From: Mucilaginibacter sp.
GTDB taxonomy: Bacteria > Bacteroidota > Bacteroidia > Sphingobacteriales > Sphingobacteriaceae
DNA length: 36,930 bases
Reading direction: 5' to 3'
Assembly (NCBI RefSeq): GCF_028288105.1
Contig: NZ_JAQBOI010000109.1
Location: 1-36,930 of the forward strand
Shown: positions 9,685 to 17,113 of the stretch, piece by piece
Layout of the letters: every line of letters starts with the position of its first letter
Numbering within the stretch: position 1 is the first letter of the stretch
Program-made: the position numbers and the translations under genes
Notes under the pieces: generated by a model
Told to the model about the DNA's origin: nothing
What the model saw: only the letters and a program-made list of their open reading frames with translations
Databases searched by the model: none

Positions 9685-11226
9685 TTATTTGTTAAGAAAT
9701 TCAGGTTTGATATTTAGTTGCAGATAGGCCCAAAACGGGTGCAGGCCTGATGTGCCGGGGGCAATATTTTTGGCATACTCCATACTGCGGGTAGCCGCCA
9801 TGTAGGATACGCCGATGTCGATACCTGTAAATTTGTTGAGTTTGTAGCCTGTGGTAACATCAAATTCTGTCCCCAAGTGTTTTTTAACCGGTTGCCCGCT
9901 AATATCTTTTTGATTCTGCGCCAGCATAAAATAATGCCCGGCCAATTCGGTGGTAAAACGTTTGCTTCCAGATGTAAACCTTGCTTTTAAGTATGGGTTG
10001 CTTAAGCCGCCGGTGGGCGATCCGCTTACCGCGTAAAAATAGTCCATATACCCCCAAAACTTATGCGGTGTACCATATAATGGATCGAACCGGTGATTAG
10101 TTGCCGAAGTTGAATAAGCATCGTTACCCGATAAATAATCCCACCCGGCTGTATAACTTAAATTGTTTGGCTTATAGGTTATTGAAGTAGTAAAGGTGTA
10201 AGCATTTAGGGCCAGGCCGTCCTTATCGTGCCCGCCCTGGTAGTAATACCCCCCTGTTAAAGCCAACTGATTGTTACCCCCAAAAACAGGATTAACCAAT
10301 AAACCGGTAGTGTAACGCGTGTTTACTCCTGTTTGATTAAAGCGTTTGCCATATATATAACCTTCATCGGCCCCGGAAACATTTTTGACAGAATCAAGCA
10401 CGTATTTGCCAAACTGATCGGCCAGGAAAAGTCCGGATATTTTTGTTTTATTGAACTTTTTGGCAACATATAAATATTGAAGCGACTTATAATTCTGATT
10501 TAAAGCGTTGGTACCGGGTGGATTTAAAAAAGCGGGGCTTCCATTTTTTGCACTGATACCGGTGCTATTAATTAAAGGGATCATTCCGGGTGGGGTATTG
10601 GCCAGGTTACCTTTACTGTCTTTTACAGTTGCCGGGATATTTGCAGGTGTATAATAGGTGCCATTGTAGTTAATGGCCTCGGAGTTTTGATTAAATGCGG
10701 CGCCAATATCAACCTGCCAGCCTTTTTGCAGCAACTTTAGCACAATAGCATCGTGTCGGCGGCCTTGTTGCAACCAATCAGAGTTGCCCAGCAAGCGCTC
10801 ATCATCGTAAACCAGTTCTTGCCGGCCTATTTTAATAGCAAAATAATCTACGGGTGATGTTTTAAAAGAAGTATCGTTTTTGTTGGATAAGATGAGTTCG
10901 GCCCATGCCTCGTGAAGTCCCAGCTTACTGCCGTCTGCAATGCTAATGGTTGATGCATCCTGGCCCCACAACCTTACATCCTGTATAGATGTATGAAAGA
11001 TGAGTTTGCTCCATTTATAATCGAGCGTTAAACGCGTTCGTTGTGAAACAAAAGCTGCATCCTTATATCCGGTCGTTTGTAATGTTCCGTAACCATCTCT
11101 CAGCTCGCCCCTTGCCCGCAACTGTGCCGAAATGACAAACTGTGCTTTAGCATTTAAGCTGCAGAAAGATATAATTATGGATATACCAAGAGCAATAGTG
11201 TATTGATTTAATACATTTTTGTACAT
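9685..11226 (-). CDS. Outer-membrane beta-barrel porin, alginate-export family, first gene of nitrate operon
   Basis: 513 residues with a signal peptide (hydrophobic IALGISIIISFCSL, cleavage probably after NAKA-Q). The mature part is rich in alternating polar/aromatic strands and begins QLRARGELRDGYG ... SQRTRLTLDYKW, the pattern of the alginate_exp barrel family. The family is named for alginate export, but barrels of this type occur widely in Bacteroidota. Here it is the promoter-proximal gene of a nitrate uptake and reduction operon, so it is inferred to let nitrate or nitrite through the outer membrane. The start is ATG at 11226, just after a conserved leader box (11235-11256). No catalytic motif is seen. 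Confidence 0.85.
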   Translation of the reverse strand: MYKNVLNQYTIALGISIIISFCSLNAKAQFVISAQLRARGELRDGYGTLQTTGYKDAAFVSQRTRLTLDYKWSKLIFHTSIQDVRLWGQDASTISIADGSKLGLHEAWAELILSNKNDTSFKTSPVDYFAIKIGRQELVYDDERLLGNSDWLQQGRRHDAIVLKLLQKGWQVDIGAAFNQNSEAINYNGTYYTPANIPATVKDSKGNLANTPPGMIPLINSTGISAKNGSPAFLNPPGTNALNQNYKSLQYLYVAKKFNKTKISGLFLADQFGKYVLDSVKNVSGADEGYIYGKRFNQTGVNTRYTTGLLVNPVFGGNNQLALTGGYYYQGGHDKDGLALNAYTFTTSITYKPNNLSYTAGWDYLSGNDAYSTSATNHRFDPLYGTPHKFWGYMDYFYAVSGSPTGGLSNPYLKARFTSGSKRFTTELAGHYFMLAQNQKDISGQPVKKHLGTEFDVTTGYKLNKFTGIDIGVSYMAATRSMEYAKNIAPGTSGLHPFWAYLQLNIKPEFLNK

Positions 11227-11300
11227 TTGAGATAGTTTTTTATTTGTTAAAGCAATGAAAACTGTTTAACCCTGTTCGGGAATGCGACCTCCCGGCAGGG
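11227..11300 (-). promoter_or_regulatory. Structured leader of porin-nitrate reductase operon (copy 1 of a two-copy leader module)
   Basis: Read on the minus strand. A GC-rich hairpin pairs 11296-11300 with 11270-11274 (CCCTG/CAGGG) and 11290-11294 with 11277-11281. Its 8-base loop at 11282-11289 contains GGTCGCA. A 13-nt linker follows, then the box ATTGCTTTAACAAAT and an A-run with final C (11256-11235), ending 8 nt before the ATG. The same loop heptamer, spacing and box recur upstream of nirB (15316-15384), where the stem sequence is different. The hairpin stands out from a very A+T-rich spacer. Function is inferred; it could act as RNA or as protein-binding DNA. Confidence 0.55.
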
Positions 11301-11346
11301 CTTTTTTTTGGTATATAATTATAAGTTTTTTATCATAGACTCTTTT

Positions 11347-11360
11347 TTGTTAAAACATTA
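11347..11360 (-). repeat. 14-nt motif TAATGTTTTAACAA, porin-side copy
   Basis: On the minus strand this reads TAATGTTTTAACAA, identical to 11700-11713 on the plus strand. The two copies form a perfect inverted repeat across the spacer, each in the sense direction of the gene it precedes (porin and Crp/Fnr regulator). A shared promoter or operator element is a reasonable guess. Its core TGTTTTAACAA resembles the TGCTTTAACAA of both leader boxes. Confidence 0.4.
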
Positions 11361-11440
11361 ATAAATAATTCGTTTTATTATTATAAATATATCCTATTTA
11401 ATCTAAAACATCAACGAAAAGTTTATTTCAAATGAATTTT

Positions 11441-11456
11441 TATGACTAAAATCATA
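11441..11456. promoter_or_regulatory. Candidate Crp/Fnr-type operator, island spacer
   Basis: TATGA-N6-TCATA, a perfect 5-bp dyad with the 6-nt spacing of Crp/Fnr-family sites. A close relative (TTTGA-N6-TCATA) lies at 15405-15420 upstream of nirB, and the two share AAATCATATTA across the right half. The regulator gene itself is adjacent. A+T-rich DNA makes chance dyads common, so only the recurrence gives weight. Confidence 0.4.
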
Positions 11457-11542
11457 TTATAAGGTGTTTTTTATTAAAAAAGTAAAAATCAACAAGACAC
11501 AATTGGGTAAAATATGAAGTTGACAAAAAAATTAAATGAAAA

Positions 11543-11559
11543 ATCAATCATAAATTGAT
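11543..11559. promoter_or_regulatory. Dyad ATCAAT-N5-ATTGAT in island spacer
   Basis: Perfect 6-bp inverted repeat with a 5-nt centre in the 501-bp spacer between the porin and the regulator. Half-sites are those of an Fnr box but in inverted order. It may be an operator or chance in A+T-rich sequence. Confidence 0.25.
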
Positions 11560-11590
11560 GTAAAAGATAAAATAGACGATAATTTTTGCC

Positions 11591-11603
11591 ATAAAACATC
11601 ATT
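11591..11603 (+). repeat. 13-mer ATAAAACATCATT, regulator-side copy
   Basis: Identical 13-mer at 15471-15483. The two end 125 and 118 bp before the start codons of the rightward regulator gene and cobA, so orientation and distance are similar. Possibly a shared upstream regulatory element. Confidence 0.3.
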
Positions 11604-11699
11604 TAATAAAATAACAAACTATTTATCTTCATAAAATTGATATATTTTGTAAAAAAACACTTCAATTCAACCAAAAGCAAACCTTTAGTATTATCCTTG

Positions 11700-11717
11700 T
11701 AATGTTTTAACAACATT
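11700..11717 (+). promoter_or_regulatory. Dyad AATGTT-N5-AACATT next to the Crp/Fnr start; holds 14-nt motif copy
   Basis: A perfect 6-bp dyad at 11701-11717 ends 11 bp before the regulator ATG, and 11700-11713 is the second copy of TAATGTTTTAACAA. Just upstream, TATCCTTG at 11692-11699 differs by one base from the Bacteroidota -7 element TAnnTTTG. The position suits autoregulation; this is inference. Confidence 0.35.
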
Positions 11718-11727
11718 TTATTACTAA

Positions 11728-12426
11728 ATGATACAAAAAGCCAACACTTGCGATACCAAAAACTGTTTTATGTGCAAGAACTGCCTACCAGAATGGCATC
11801 CTGCTATCGCTGCGAATAAAACAAATTTGAAGGTTAAAAAAGGTGAGGTCATCTTTAAAGAAGGCGATCCGGTAACCGGAATCTACTTTGTTTATACCGG
11901 TTTGGTGAAAGTTTATAAAAAATGGGACACCGAAAAGGAACTAATTATTCGTTTTGCAAAGGAAGGCGCGACTTTTGGTCACCGGGGCTTGGGCAACAAC
12001 AGCACTTATCCGGTATCAGCGGCGGCCATGGAAAACGGGGTGGTTTGTTATATCAGCCTGGAATTTTTTGAGGCTACATTAAAAGTAAACTCCAACTTCA
12101 CCTACCAGCTATTGATGTTCTTTGCAGATGAGCTACGGGAATCGGAAAGAAAGATGCGCAACCTGGCACATATGCCGGTTAAAGGCCGCGTGGCAGAAGC
12201 CCTGGTAGCGCTGCAAAAACAATTCGGAACAAATGCAGGTGGTTTTATAAATATAGCTATAAGCCGACAGGACTTGGCGTCGTACTCCGGGGCAACTTAT
12301 GAAACGGTTTTCAGGATGATCAACGAACTGGTAAATGATGGGCTGATTAGTCTTTCAGCAAAAAGCATCAGGATAAATGATCATGATGCCCTTTCTGTAC
12401 TGGCTCAGGATATCATGTTCCCGTAA
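11728..12426 (+). CDS. Crp/Fnr-family transcriptional regulator with Cys-rich N-terminus
   Basis: 232 residues. A cyclic-nucleotide-binding-type beta roll (about 35-130, KKGEVIFKEGD ... GIYFVYTGLVKVY) is followed by a dimer helix and a winged helix-turn-helix (about 175-225, ISRQDLASYSGATYETVFR). The N-terminus holds four cysteines in C-x4-C-x2-C-x2-C (Cys8, Cys13, Cys16, Cys19), and a fifth, Cys107, lies in the sensor domain. This recalls the 3+1 Cys plan of Fnr, so an oxygen-, NO- or redox-sensing Fe-S cluster is plausible but the spacing is not the E. coli one. It sits between the two nitrate operons, divergent from one and convergent with the other, and is the obvious candidate regulator of the island. 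The start is ATG at 11728. Its stop is 6 bp from that of nirD. Confidence 0.93.
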   Translation: MIQKANTCDTKNCFMCKNCLPEWHPAIAANKTNLKVKKGEVIFKEGDPVTGIYFVYTGLVKVYKKWDTEKELIIRFAKEGATFGHRGLGNNSTYPVSAAAMENGVVCYISLEFFEATLKVNSNFTYQLLMFFADELRESERKMRNLAHMPVKGRVAEALVALQKQFGTNAGGFINIAISRQDLASYSGATYETVFRMINELVNDGLISLSAKSIRINDHDALSVLAQDIMFP

Positions 12427-12432
12427 ATCCTG

Positions 12433-12783
12433 TTAAACAATTCCAACATACACCCGCCCATCGGCTACCTTAACCGGATACGTTTTGATTTGATAATCGT
12501 CTCCGCTTAAACATTCGCCATTGATCAGCGAAAATGTTTTTTTGTGAAAAGGGCAGGCCACCTTGGGGTTGCAATCTTCACCTGTGCTACCTATCATCCC
12601 CCTCGACAAAACCATCTGCTGTTTATGCGGACATAAGTTTTGGGTAGCATACCACTCGTTGCGGCGGGTAAAGTTATATATCGCTATCTGCTCATCGCCG
12701 TGTTTTATGCACGCGCCGCCATTTGCCGGTACATCATCTGTATAACAAGCCAATACCCATTCAATATCTGTTAATGTTTCCAT
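12433..12783 (-). CDS. nirD: Nitrite reductase small subunit, Rieske [2Fe-2S] protein
   Basis: 116 residues, the usual NirD length. The Rieske cluster motif is complete: Cys51-Pro-His53 and Cys77-x2-His80 (LCPHK ... CPFHK). NirD pairs with the large subunit NirB in NAD(P)H-dependent reduction of nitrite to ammonium in the cytoplasm. The gene follows nirB by 42 bp on the same strand. Rieske ferredoxin components of dioxygenases share this fold, but the neighbour settles the role. No sizable terminator is seen in the 6-bp gap to the convergent regulator gene. Confidence 0.95.
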   Translation of the reverse strand: METLTDIEWVLACYTDDVPANGGACIKHGDEQIAIYNFTRRNEWYATQNLCPHKQQMVLSRGMIGSTGEDCNPKVACPFHKKTFSLINGECLSGDDYQIKTYPVKVADGRVYVGIV

Positions 12784-12825
12784 GTTGTTGTTGTTTTAGA
12801 GGCGCACAATATTATTAACTAACTA

Positions 12826-15315
12826 TTACCATTGCGCCTTAACTTGTTGGCGCATAGATTCAAATTTTATATTAGGATCTTTTACTTCGGGAGCATTCAC
12901 AAAGTGAGCAAAACGCTTGCGCAGATCAGGGTTATCCACTACTTCTTTCCACTCGCAGTGGTAACTGTTTATCAGCTGCTGCATTTCCTCTTCCAACTGC
13001 TCCACTATACCCAAACTATCATTTATAACTACATTTTTTAGATAGCTTAGGCCACCCTCCATTTTATTAAGCCATGTTGCTGTACGGGTTAAAGGGTCGG
13101 CAGTTTTTATGTAGAACATCAAAAACCTGTCTAAATATTTGATGCATGTTTCGCTATCAATATCGGTAGCCAACAACAATGCATGCTGCGGCTTAGAACC
13201 ACCATTGCCGCATACATATAAATTCCATCCTTTTTCTGTCGCTATAACGCCAAAGTCTTTTGCCTGCGCTTCGGCACATTCGCGGATACAGCCGCTTACA
13301 CCTCCCTTAAGCTTATGAGGGGAACGCACACCCTTATACCTGTCTTCTATTTCAATAGCAAATGATACACTATCATGCAAACCAAACCTACACCAGGTGC
13401 TGCCAACACAGCTTTTCACCGTGCGCAGCGCTTTGCCGTAGGCATGCCCGCTTTCAAAACCGGCATCTATCAACTCTTCCCATATTTGGGGCAAGTCGTT
13501 TACATGAGCGCCAAACAGATCTATCCGCTGGCCACCGGTTATCTTGGTATAAAGCCCGTACTTTTTAGCCACCTGCCCAATAACAATAAGTTTATCAGGA
13601 GTTATTTCGCCGCCGGGGATACGTGGCACCACAGAGTAGGTACCGCCTTTTTGAATGTTGGCCAGGTATCGGTCATTACTATCTTGTATGGTATCTTGTT
13701 TAACAATAACATCGTTCCATAAGCTGGATAAAATACCGGCTATTACCGGCTTGCACACTTCGCAGCCATCGCCCTTACCAAAGTGATCGAGCACCAGGTC
13801 GTAATTTTTAACCTTGTTTATTTTAACAAGGTCATACAATTCCTGTCTCGAATAATCAAAGTGTTCGCATATTACATTTTTAACATATTGCCCGTTAGCC
13901 TTTAATGTACCGGTGATCAAATCTTTAACTAAAGGCACACAGCCACCGCAGCCTGTGCCTGCCTTGGTGCATTTTTTTATACTGTCTATGTTAGTTGCCC
14001 CATCGTTTACCGCACTACAAATATCAAACTTGCTTACTGCTTCGCATGAGCATATAAGCGCGTCATCGGGTAAGCTTAGCACACCTGCACCTTCTGCAGC
14101 CTCGCCACCGCGCGAACCCAAGATCAGATCTTCCGGATTTGGCGGAAGCACTATTTTATTGTTAACCGTTTGCAGTAAAATATTATAGGCATCAGCATCA
14201 CCTATCAATATGCCCCCTAACAGGTATTTACCATCGTTGCTGATATTTATTCGCTTGTATACGCCCTTGTAAGTATCTTCATAAACAAGGGTGCGGCAAT
14301 CTGGTTCGGTTATAAAGGCATCGCCAAAGCTGGCCACATCAACACCTATTAGCTTTAGCTTGGTGCTCATGTCATAGCCATAAAAGGCTTTACTTCCGCC
14401 GCTTAACCAGGCAGCTACAATATCGGCCATTTCATAACCCGGCGCTACCAGGCCATAGATCATACCTTCGTAAAGAGCGCATTCGCCAATGGCAAATATC
14501 GACTCATCGCTGGTTTGCATCTTCTCGTTCACTATAATACCGCCACGGGTACCCACCTGCAAACCGGCCAGTTTAGCCAACTCATCACGTGGACGTATCC
14601 CTGCAGATATCACCATCATATCTACCGGCAGTGTACTATCGTCGTTAAACTTAAGCGCCTCTATTCTTCCTTCGCCAATAAAGCTCGCGGTACTTTTATT
14701 CAAATGAATATTTAGCCCCAGGCTTTTTAATTTAGATGCCAGCATGCCGCTGCCTGCCGAATCTATTTGCCTCGGCATTAAGCGCGGGGCGAATTCAATA
14801 ACATGGGTTTCTTCAATACCAAGGTCAATAAGTGCCTTTGCGGCTTCGAGCCCTAAAAGCCCGCCGCCCATAACCGCGCCCACTTTGGCGTTTGCCGAAT
14901 AAGCTTTGATCAGATCAAGATCTTCAATGGTACGGTAAACAAATACACCTTCTTTCTCTACCCCCGGAATATCGGGCACAAAGGCCGATGAACCGGTTGC
15001 CAGCACCAGGTAATCGTATTTTAAGGTTGTTCCGCTTAATGAATGGATTGTTTTTTCGGCACGATTTATTTCCTGAACAGGGTCGTTAAGATATAAGGTG
15101 ATTCCATTATCAGCGTACCAGGAACCTGATGAGAGTGAAAGATCATCGGCGGATTTGCCGTTAAAGTATTCACTCAAATGAACCCTGTCGTAAGCTATGC
15201 GGGATTCCTCGCCAAAAACAATAATATTAAAATGAGATGATTTGGCTATCAGCTTTTCACAAAACTTATATCCTACCATGCCATTGCCTACAACTATAAT
15301 GGTTTGTTGTGACAT
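12826..15315 (-). CDS. nirB: Nitrite reductase [NAD(P)H] large subunit
   Basis: 829 residues, full length for the family. Domains in order: FAD-binding (IIVVGNGMVGYKF), NAD-binding (GAVMGGGLLGLEAA), a BFD-like [2Fe-2S] domain (ICSCEAV ... GTGCGGC), a second short BFD-like segment (ICEHF ... GDGCEVC), then the nitrite/sulfite reductase domains. Siroheme/Fe4S4 ligands are present as C-x5-C (Cys636, Cys642 in SCVGSTWCRFG) and C-x3-C (Cys676, Cys680 in GCIREC). It reduces nitrite by six electrons to ammonium with NirD. The N-terminal FAD/NAD module looks like a relative of the one fused to the nitrate reductase in this window. The ATG at 15315 follows a conserved leader box by 4 nt. Confidence 0.97.
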   Translation of the reverse strand: MSQQTIIVVGNGMVGYKFCEKLIAKSSHFNIIVFGEESRIAYDRVHLSEYFNGKSADDLSLSSGSWYADNGITLYLNDPVQEINRAEKTIHSLSGTTLKYDYLVLATGSSAFVPDIPGVEKEGVFVYRTIEDLDLIKAYSANAKVGAVMGGGLLGLEAAKALIDLGIEETHVIEFAPRLMPRQIDSAGSGMLASKLKSLGLNIHLNKSTASFIGEGRIEALKFNDDSTLPVDMMVISAGIRPRDELAKLAGLQVGTRGGIIVNEKMQTSDESIFAIGECALYEGMIYGLVAPGYEMADIVAAWLSGGSKAFYGYDMSTKLKLIGVDVASFGDAFITEPDCRTLVYEDTYKGVYKRINISNDGKYLLGGILIGDADAYNILLQTVNNKIVLPPNPEDLILGSRGGEAAEGAGVLSLPDDALICSCEAVSKFDICSAVNDGATNIDSIKKCTKAGTGCGGCVPLVKDLITGTLKANGQYVKNVICEHFDYSRQELYDLVKINKVKNYDLVLDHFGKGDGCEVCKPVIAGILSSLWNDVIVKQDTIQDSNDRYLANIQKGGTYSVVPRIPGGEITPDKLIVIGQVAKKYGLYTKITGGQRIDLFGAHVNDLPQIWEELIDAGFESGHAYGKALRTVKSCVGSTWCRFGLHDSVSFAIEIEDRYKGVRSPHKLKGGVSGCIRECAEAQAKDFGVIATEKGWNLYVCGNGGSKPQHALLLATDIDSETCIKYLDRFLMFYIKTADPLTRTATWLNKMEGGLSYLKNVVINDSLGIVEQLEEEMQQLINSYHCEWKEVVDNPDLRKRFAHFVNAPEVKDPNIKFESMRQQVKAQW

Positions 15316-15384
15316 ATCCGTTTTTTAATTTGTTAAAGCAATTTTTTTAGATAAATGCATTTTGTTGCGACCGAAATTCATTTA
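15316..15384 (-). promoter_or_regulatory. Structured leader of nirBD operon (copy 2 of leader module)
   Basis: Minus strand. A mostly A+T stem (15374-15384 with 15352-15362, 10 of 11 pairs) encloses a loop that contains GGTCGCA (15366-15372). After 9 nt comes ATTGCTTTAACAAAT with an A-run and C (15342-15320), which ends 4 nt before the nirB ATG. Box and loop match the porin-operon leader (11227-11300); the stem sequences do not, although both pair. Confidence 0.55.
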
Positions 15385-15404
15385 CATAACAATATTAACA
15401 ATTA

Positions 15405-15420
15405 TTTGATATAAATCATA
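15405..15420. promoter_or_regulatory. Candidate Crp/Fnr-type operator between nirB and cobA
   Basis: TTTGA-N6-TCATA. It contains TTGAT-N4-ATCAT, one base from the classical Fnr box TTGAT-N4-ATCAA. It is centred about 97 bp upstream of nirB and about 190 bp upstream of cobA. Similar to the dyad at 11441-11456. Confidence 0.45.
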
Positions 15421-15470
15421 TTAAATAAAGATAAATTTTAATAAAATCATTAGTTTTTATGATATTTATA

Positions 15471-15483
15471 ATAAAACATCATT
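15471..15483 (+). repeat. 13-mer ATAAAACATCATT, cobA-side copy
   Basis: Second copy of the 13-mer at 11591-11603, ending 118 bp before the cobA start codon, in the same orientation and at nearly the same distance as upstream of the regulator gene. Confidence 0.3.
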
Positions 15484-15600
15484 ATAATATGCTACTTTTA
15501 TTATAATTTACATATAAAAACAATAATACAGAGTTAACATTTAAATAAATAGAGGCATTTATACAATAAAAAGTATTTAAATTAATATAAAACACCATAA

Positions 15601-16386
15601 ATGCTACAGAATATGGAAAATATTAAGATTATTCCTGAATTATTCGTCCTGGGAGCAGGGCCGGGCGACCCGGAACTGATCACAGTTAAAGGATACAAGC
15701 TTTTACAGCAAGCAGAAGTTATATTGTATGACAACCTCGCTAATAAAGATCTGCTGGCTATTACAAAGGAAACCTGCGAGAAAATATATGTGGGGAAACA
15801 GCCATACGGTAATTTTACCCCGCAGGAGACCATACATGAAATGATAAAGTATTACACTTTCACTAAAGGAAAAGTAGTGAGGCTCAAAGGCGGTGATCCA
15901 TTTATTTTTGGGAGGGGCTTCGAAGAAATTATCTATGCCCGGCAGCATGGCATAAAAACACATTTTATACCGGGTATTACCAGCATGCAAGCATCCGGGT
16001 TACAGGATATACCCTTAACACATCGCGCCATTAGCGAAGGGATATGGATGATAACCGGCACTAAAAAAGATGGTTCGTTATCTGCCGACTTGAAACTGGC
16101 TATGCAAAGCAATGCTACCGTTGTTATATATATGGGCATGAAACAGATTGGCGCTATTACCGCTACTTACTTAGAAGAAGACAGGGGGAATACGCCTGCA
16201 GCTATAATTCAGCATGCATCATTACCGCATGAAAAATGCGTTAAGGGCTTAGTTAAGGATCTGCCCGAAATAGCCGACAAACATCAATTAACTTATCCGG
16301 CTATTATTATAATAGGAGAAGTAGCGGGATTGGAAACACAAACAAACATATTTAACGAAGTAAAACAATATGAAAATTCGCATTAA
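15601..16386 (+). CDS. cobA: Uroporphyrinogen-III C-methyltransferase (SUMT)
   Basis: 261 residues. It transfers two methyl groups from S-adenosylmethionine to uroporphyrinogen III, giving precorrin-2, the first dedicated step to siroheme. Family motifs are present: GAGPGDPELITVKG (about 18-31), LKGGDPFIFGRG (about 96-107) and PGITSM. It is the stand-alone SUMT form, without the CysG dehydrogenase/chelatase part, so the later siroheme steps must be encoded elsewhere. Divergent from nirB, whose product needs siroheme. A start at the second ATG (15613, MENIK) is equally possible. The 3' end overlaps the next gene by 17 bp. Confidence 0.96.
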   Translation: MLQNMENIKIIPELFVLGAGPGDPELITVKGYKLLQQAEVILYDNLANKDLLAITKETCEKIYVGKQPYGNFTPQETIHEMIKYYTFTKGKVVRLKGGDPFIFGRGFEEIIYARQHGIKTHFIPGITSMQASGLQDIPLTHRAISEGIWMITGTKKDGSLSADLKLAMQSNATVVIYMGMKQIGAITATYLEEDRGNTPAAIIQHASLPHEKCVKGLVKDLPEIADKHQLTYPAIIIIGEVAGLETQTNIFNEVKQYENSH

Positions 16387-16720
16387 AGGAAATTCGCTGC
16401 GCTACAGGCTTACAAAGTCGGATGTAGACCGTTTTAATAAAGAAGGTTATATTGAAGAGATCACTGATTTTGGCGGGCAGCAGCTTACATATGCATTACA
16501 GCGCTATACTTTACCCAATTTGGCCGCTACCATGCAAAACAATACTATAACGTTGTTTATGCCCACTTCTATGGCTCATGAATGGGTTGCAACAGAAAAA
16601 GTAGGTTTTGAGTATACGGATAGTCACCTGTACCTGTTGGTTGAAAAAGATTTTCAATGCCTGGATAATGTGGTCGAAGACCAAAGCGATAATTACCCAA
16701 ATCCGCTTATGACTTGTTAG
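16370..16720 (+). CDS. Small conserved protein overlapping cobA (DUF7009-like)
   Basis: 116 residues, no signal peptide or membrane segment. It opens MKIRIKGNSLRYRLTKSDV and has an acidic C-terminus. I associate this opening with the DUF7009 family of uncharacterised proteins, from memory only. The 17-bp overlap with cobA implies translational coupling, and the position after a siroheme gene in a nitrate island suggests a role in nitrite reduction or cofactor supply. Function is unknown. Its stop lies 7 bp from that of the convergent clpS gene. Confidence 0.8.
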   Translation: MKIRIKGNSLRYRLTKSDVDRFNKEGYIEEITDFGGQQLTYALQRYTLPNLAATMQNNTITLFMPTSMAHEWVATEKVGFEYTDSHLYLLVEKDFQCLDNVVEDQSDNYPNPLMTC

Positions 16721-16727
16721 TACAAAA

Positions 16728-17009
16728 TTATTCCACGCTTACGGTGAGGCCTTCCTGCTGTAGTATTTTACGGTAAACTTCCATCTCGGTAAAAGAGCCT
16801 TCTAATACGGCGCATTTACCCTCGTTATGAACTTTCCATGCAATTTTTTCTGCCTGCCCTTCGGTGTAATCCAGGTACTTCATCATGCAATGAATAACGT
16901 GTTCAAAGGTATTATGGTCGTCATTCCATAAAATAAGGCGGTGCATCTCTTTAAGCCCGGCCATTAGTTCTTCAAAGGTGAGCGTCTGTTCCTGTATTTC
17001 GGTTGGCAT
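16728..17009 (-). CDS. clpS: ATP-dependent Clp protease adaptor ClpS
   Basis: About 93 residues from the ATG at 17009; an in-frame TTG at 17021 would add four. ClpS hands N-degron substrates to ClpAP. The binding-pocket region LILWNDDHNTFEHVI and the VHNEGKC segment are typical, with the NDD-x3-F and V-H-x2-G residues in place. It is a single gene, convergent with the small gene after cobA and divergent from the glycine-rich protein gene. Nothing links it to nitrate metabolism. Confidence 0.93.
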   Translation of the reverse strand: MPTEIQEQTLTFEELMAGLKEMHRLILWNDDHNTFEHVIHCMMKYLDYTEGQAEKIAWKVHNEGKCAVLEGSFTEMEVYRKILQQEGLTVSVE

Positions 17010-17113
17010 ATGTATCAGCAAATTTACTGAAAAACAGTAATAAATATGTTAAAATGATGTTTATCGTTTTATAAAAATTACACGCAACATACTTATCCTT
17101 AACAAATCACAAA

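Noticed and set aside
11270..11309. Hairpin plus T8 read as an intrinsic terminator on the plus strand
   Set aside because: There is no rightward gene to terminate here: the porin gene is leftward and the regulator starts 420 bp on. It could stop antisense transcripts, but the shared loop and box upstream of nirB favour a leader role.
3386..16720. Nitrate island as a recent mobile element
   Set aside because: No integrase, transposase, tRNA target or flanking direct repeats seen, and gene composition looks like the neighbours.
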